This document shows positions 13,274-14,512 of a stretch of 14,512 bases of DNA, one piece after another. The translations under genes and the position numbers were made by a program. Every line of letters begins with the position of its first letter. Position 1 is the first letter of the stretch. The notes beneath the pieces were generated by a model, which was not told the origin of the DNA, searched no databases, and saw nothing but the letters and a program-made list of their open reading frames with translations. This DNA comes from Oscillospiraceae bacterium (GTDB lineage Bacteria; Bacillota_A; Clostridia; Oscillospirales; CAG-272). The stretch is taken from the NCBI GenBank assembly GCA_015064425.1, contig SVSF01000042.1, positions 1 to 14,512 on the forward strand, read 5' to 3'.

Positions 13274-14512
13274 ATGAAAAGAAAATATAAGATCAGTACG
13301 GGCAAGGAAATGATAGAGCGCGAATACAACTACATCCCCGTTCGGTTTATCATTGCTGTTCTAATTACTCTTTTTGAGATACTTGCTATCATCGGTATTG
13401 TGGTTGCGTGCTGCTACTATATTCCGTATTTTTATATCGCCGCATGGATAACCGAGATATTCTGCGTCATCAAGATCATTGCCTCGGATGACAACCCCGA
13501 TTACAAAGTTCCGTGGCTCTTGTTTGTTCTAATATTACCGATTGCGGGATTTATGCTATATTTCCTTTTCTACTCTCGAAAGCTCGGAAAGAAATTCATT
13601 CGCCGTCTTGAAGAATTGAAGAAATATCAGTATGAAAAAGGGTACGAGGAGATTCTTGACAGATTAGAATATGAGAGCCTTCACGCTTCGGCGCAGGCAA
13701 AGATGATATGCTCTGTTTCAGGGACAAGCACATTTACGAATACGAAGCAGACCTATTATCCGCTTGGCGAAGATATGTGGCAAGCAATGCTACCCGACCT
13801 TGAAAAAGCTGAAAAGTTTATCTTTATGGAGTATTTTATTATAGAGGAAGGAACGTTTTGGGACTCTATTTTAGAAATTTTAAAACGCAAAGCATCCAAA
13901 GGTATTACGGTCAGAGTGCTTTACGATGACATCGGTTGTATGAGTACGCTCCCCGGCGACTATCACAAGCAGCTTGGTAGATTTGGTATTGAAGCAAAAC
14001 CGTTCTCTCGGTTGCGCGGACAAGCCGACAGCGAGTTCAACAACCGCAGCCACCGCAAGATCTGTGTCATTGACGGCAAGGTGGGTTACACGGGCGGTGT
14101 GAACATAGCTGACGAGTATATAAATAAGATTGTGCGCTTCGGCCATTGGAAAGATACTGCTATTCGCCTTGAAGGTGAAGCAGTATGGGAGCTGACACGA
14201 CTGTTCCTCACAGACTACGGTATCAACGTAAAGAAATTGCCCGAAACAAAGTTCGAGCTTTATCCAAAGCAAAACGAGATACGTGCTGACGGATATGTGA
14301 TTCCGTTTGGCGACGGCCCCTCTCCGCTGTATGATCGCCGTGTCGGAAAGAGCGTCCTGCAAAATATGCTTGCCTCGGCTATAAAATATATGTATATGAC
14401 CACGCCTTACCTTATTATAGATAACGATCTGTGTCAGAGCATTGAAAACGCTGCCCTGCGCGGTGTGGACGTGCGTATCATCGTTCCGCATATTCCCGAT
14501 AAAAAACTTGTT
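13274..14512 (+). CDS. cls: Cardiolipin synthase (phospholipase D superfamily), 3' truncated
   Basis: The frame is open to the window end, giving 413 residues of an expected 500 or so. Three hydrophobic helices lie at about residues 24-45, 51-70 and 79-100, the usual N-terminal PLDc_N anchor with the DNPDYKVPWLLFV block (73-85). The first HKD catalytic motif, HRKICVIDGKVGYTGGVNIA, has His260, Lys262 and Asp267; the second HKD should lie beyond the window. It joins two phosphatidylglycerols into cardiolipin plus glycerol at the membrane. GGAG at 13263-13266 sets the ATG. Arginine codons differ from the neighbours: by hand count 10 of 22 are CGC and 4 AGA, versus 1 and 9 of 14 in dus, so a separate origin is possible. 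It is followed by no visible partner in the window. Confidence 0.93.
   Translation, partial: MKRKYKISTGKEMIEREYNYIPVRFIIAVLITLFEILAIIGIVVACCYYIPYFYIAAWITEIFCVIKIIASDDNPDYKVPWLLFVLILPIAGFMLYFLFYSRKLGKKFIRRLEELKKYQYEKGYEEILDRLEYESLHASAQAKMICSVSGTSTFTNTKQTYYPLGEDMWQAMLPDLEKAEKFIFMEYFIIEEGTFWDSILEILKRKASKGITVRVLYDDIGCMSTLPGDYHKQLGRFGIEAKPFSRLRGQADSEFNNRSHRKICVIDGKVGYTGGVNIADEYINKIVRFGHWKDTAIRLEGEAVWELTRLFLTDYGINVKKLPETKFELYPKQNEIRADGYVIPFGDGPSPLYDRRVGKSVLQNMLASAIKYMYMTTPYLIIDNDLCQSIENAALRGVDVRIIVPHIPDKKLV

Noticed and set aside
13880..14491. Minus-strand ORF of 203 codons opposite cls
   Set aside because: The plus-strand frame carries the PLD HKD motif and membrane anchor; the antisense frame shows no family features.

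Overview
The window looks like a moderately AT-rich chromosomal segment from an anaerobic, gut-type Clostridia/Eubacteriales bacterium. The reasons are strong Gram-positive Shine-Dalgarno sites, sigma-A-type promoters, intrinsic hairpin-plus-T terminators, and Firmicutes families (UPF0237/UPF0210 pair, DUF951, YfhO, a zinc-type anti-sigma, a lipoprotein glycoside hydrolase). I see no rRNA, tRNA, CRISPR array, insertion sequence or origin.

Layout. (1) 1-1350, plus strand: the 3' end of a dihydrolipoamide-dehydrogenase-like flavoprotein, then two small paralogous cupin proteins and a UUCG-loop terminator. A perfect 12-bp palindrome lies between the cupins. (2) 1456-3988, plus strand: a good promoter, then dus (tRNA-dihydrouridine synthase), an ECF sigma factor and its membrane anti-sigma factor, tightly packed and closed by a terminator. 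(3) 3999-5757, plus strand: an ACT-domain protein and a UPF0210/PFL protein, a widespread two-gene unit of unclear function, ending in a bidirectional terminator. (4) 11008-5756, minus strand: a strong promoter, then DUF951, a large YfhO-family membrane protein (ATGA overlap) and a type IA topoisomerase (TopB-like). The promoter position indicates that DUF951 starts at the second ATG. (5) 11058-12498, plus strand: a GH5-like lipoprotein glycosidase with a Thr/Glu-repeat linker, divergent from DUF951. (6) 12499-13273: a 59-aa GTG-start small protein, then a decayed stretch with two short ORF remnants and two terminators. (7) 13274-end, plus strand: a cardiolipin synthase cut by the window end, preceded by 11-bp direct repeats like a response-regulator box.

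Most of the window is housekeeping or envelope functions: envelope stress signalling (sigma/anti-sigma), lipid and polymer-sugar metabolism (Cls, YfhO), RNA modification and DNA topology. I do not see a clear new defence or mobile system. The more unusual points are the duplicated cupins behind a flavoprotein, the divergent topoisomerase motif in an operon with YfhO and DUF951, the unannotated small protein, and the codon-usage break at the cls gene next to gene debris.
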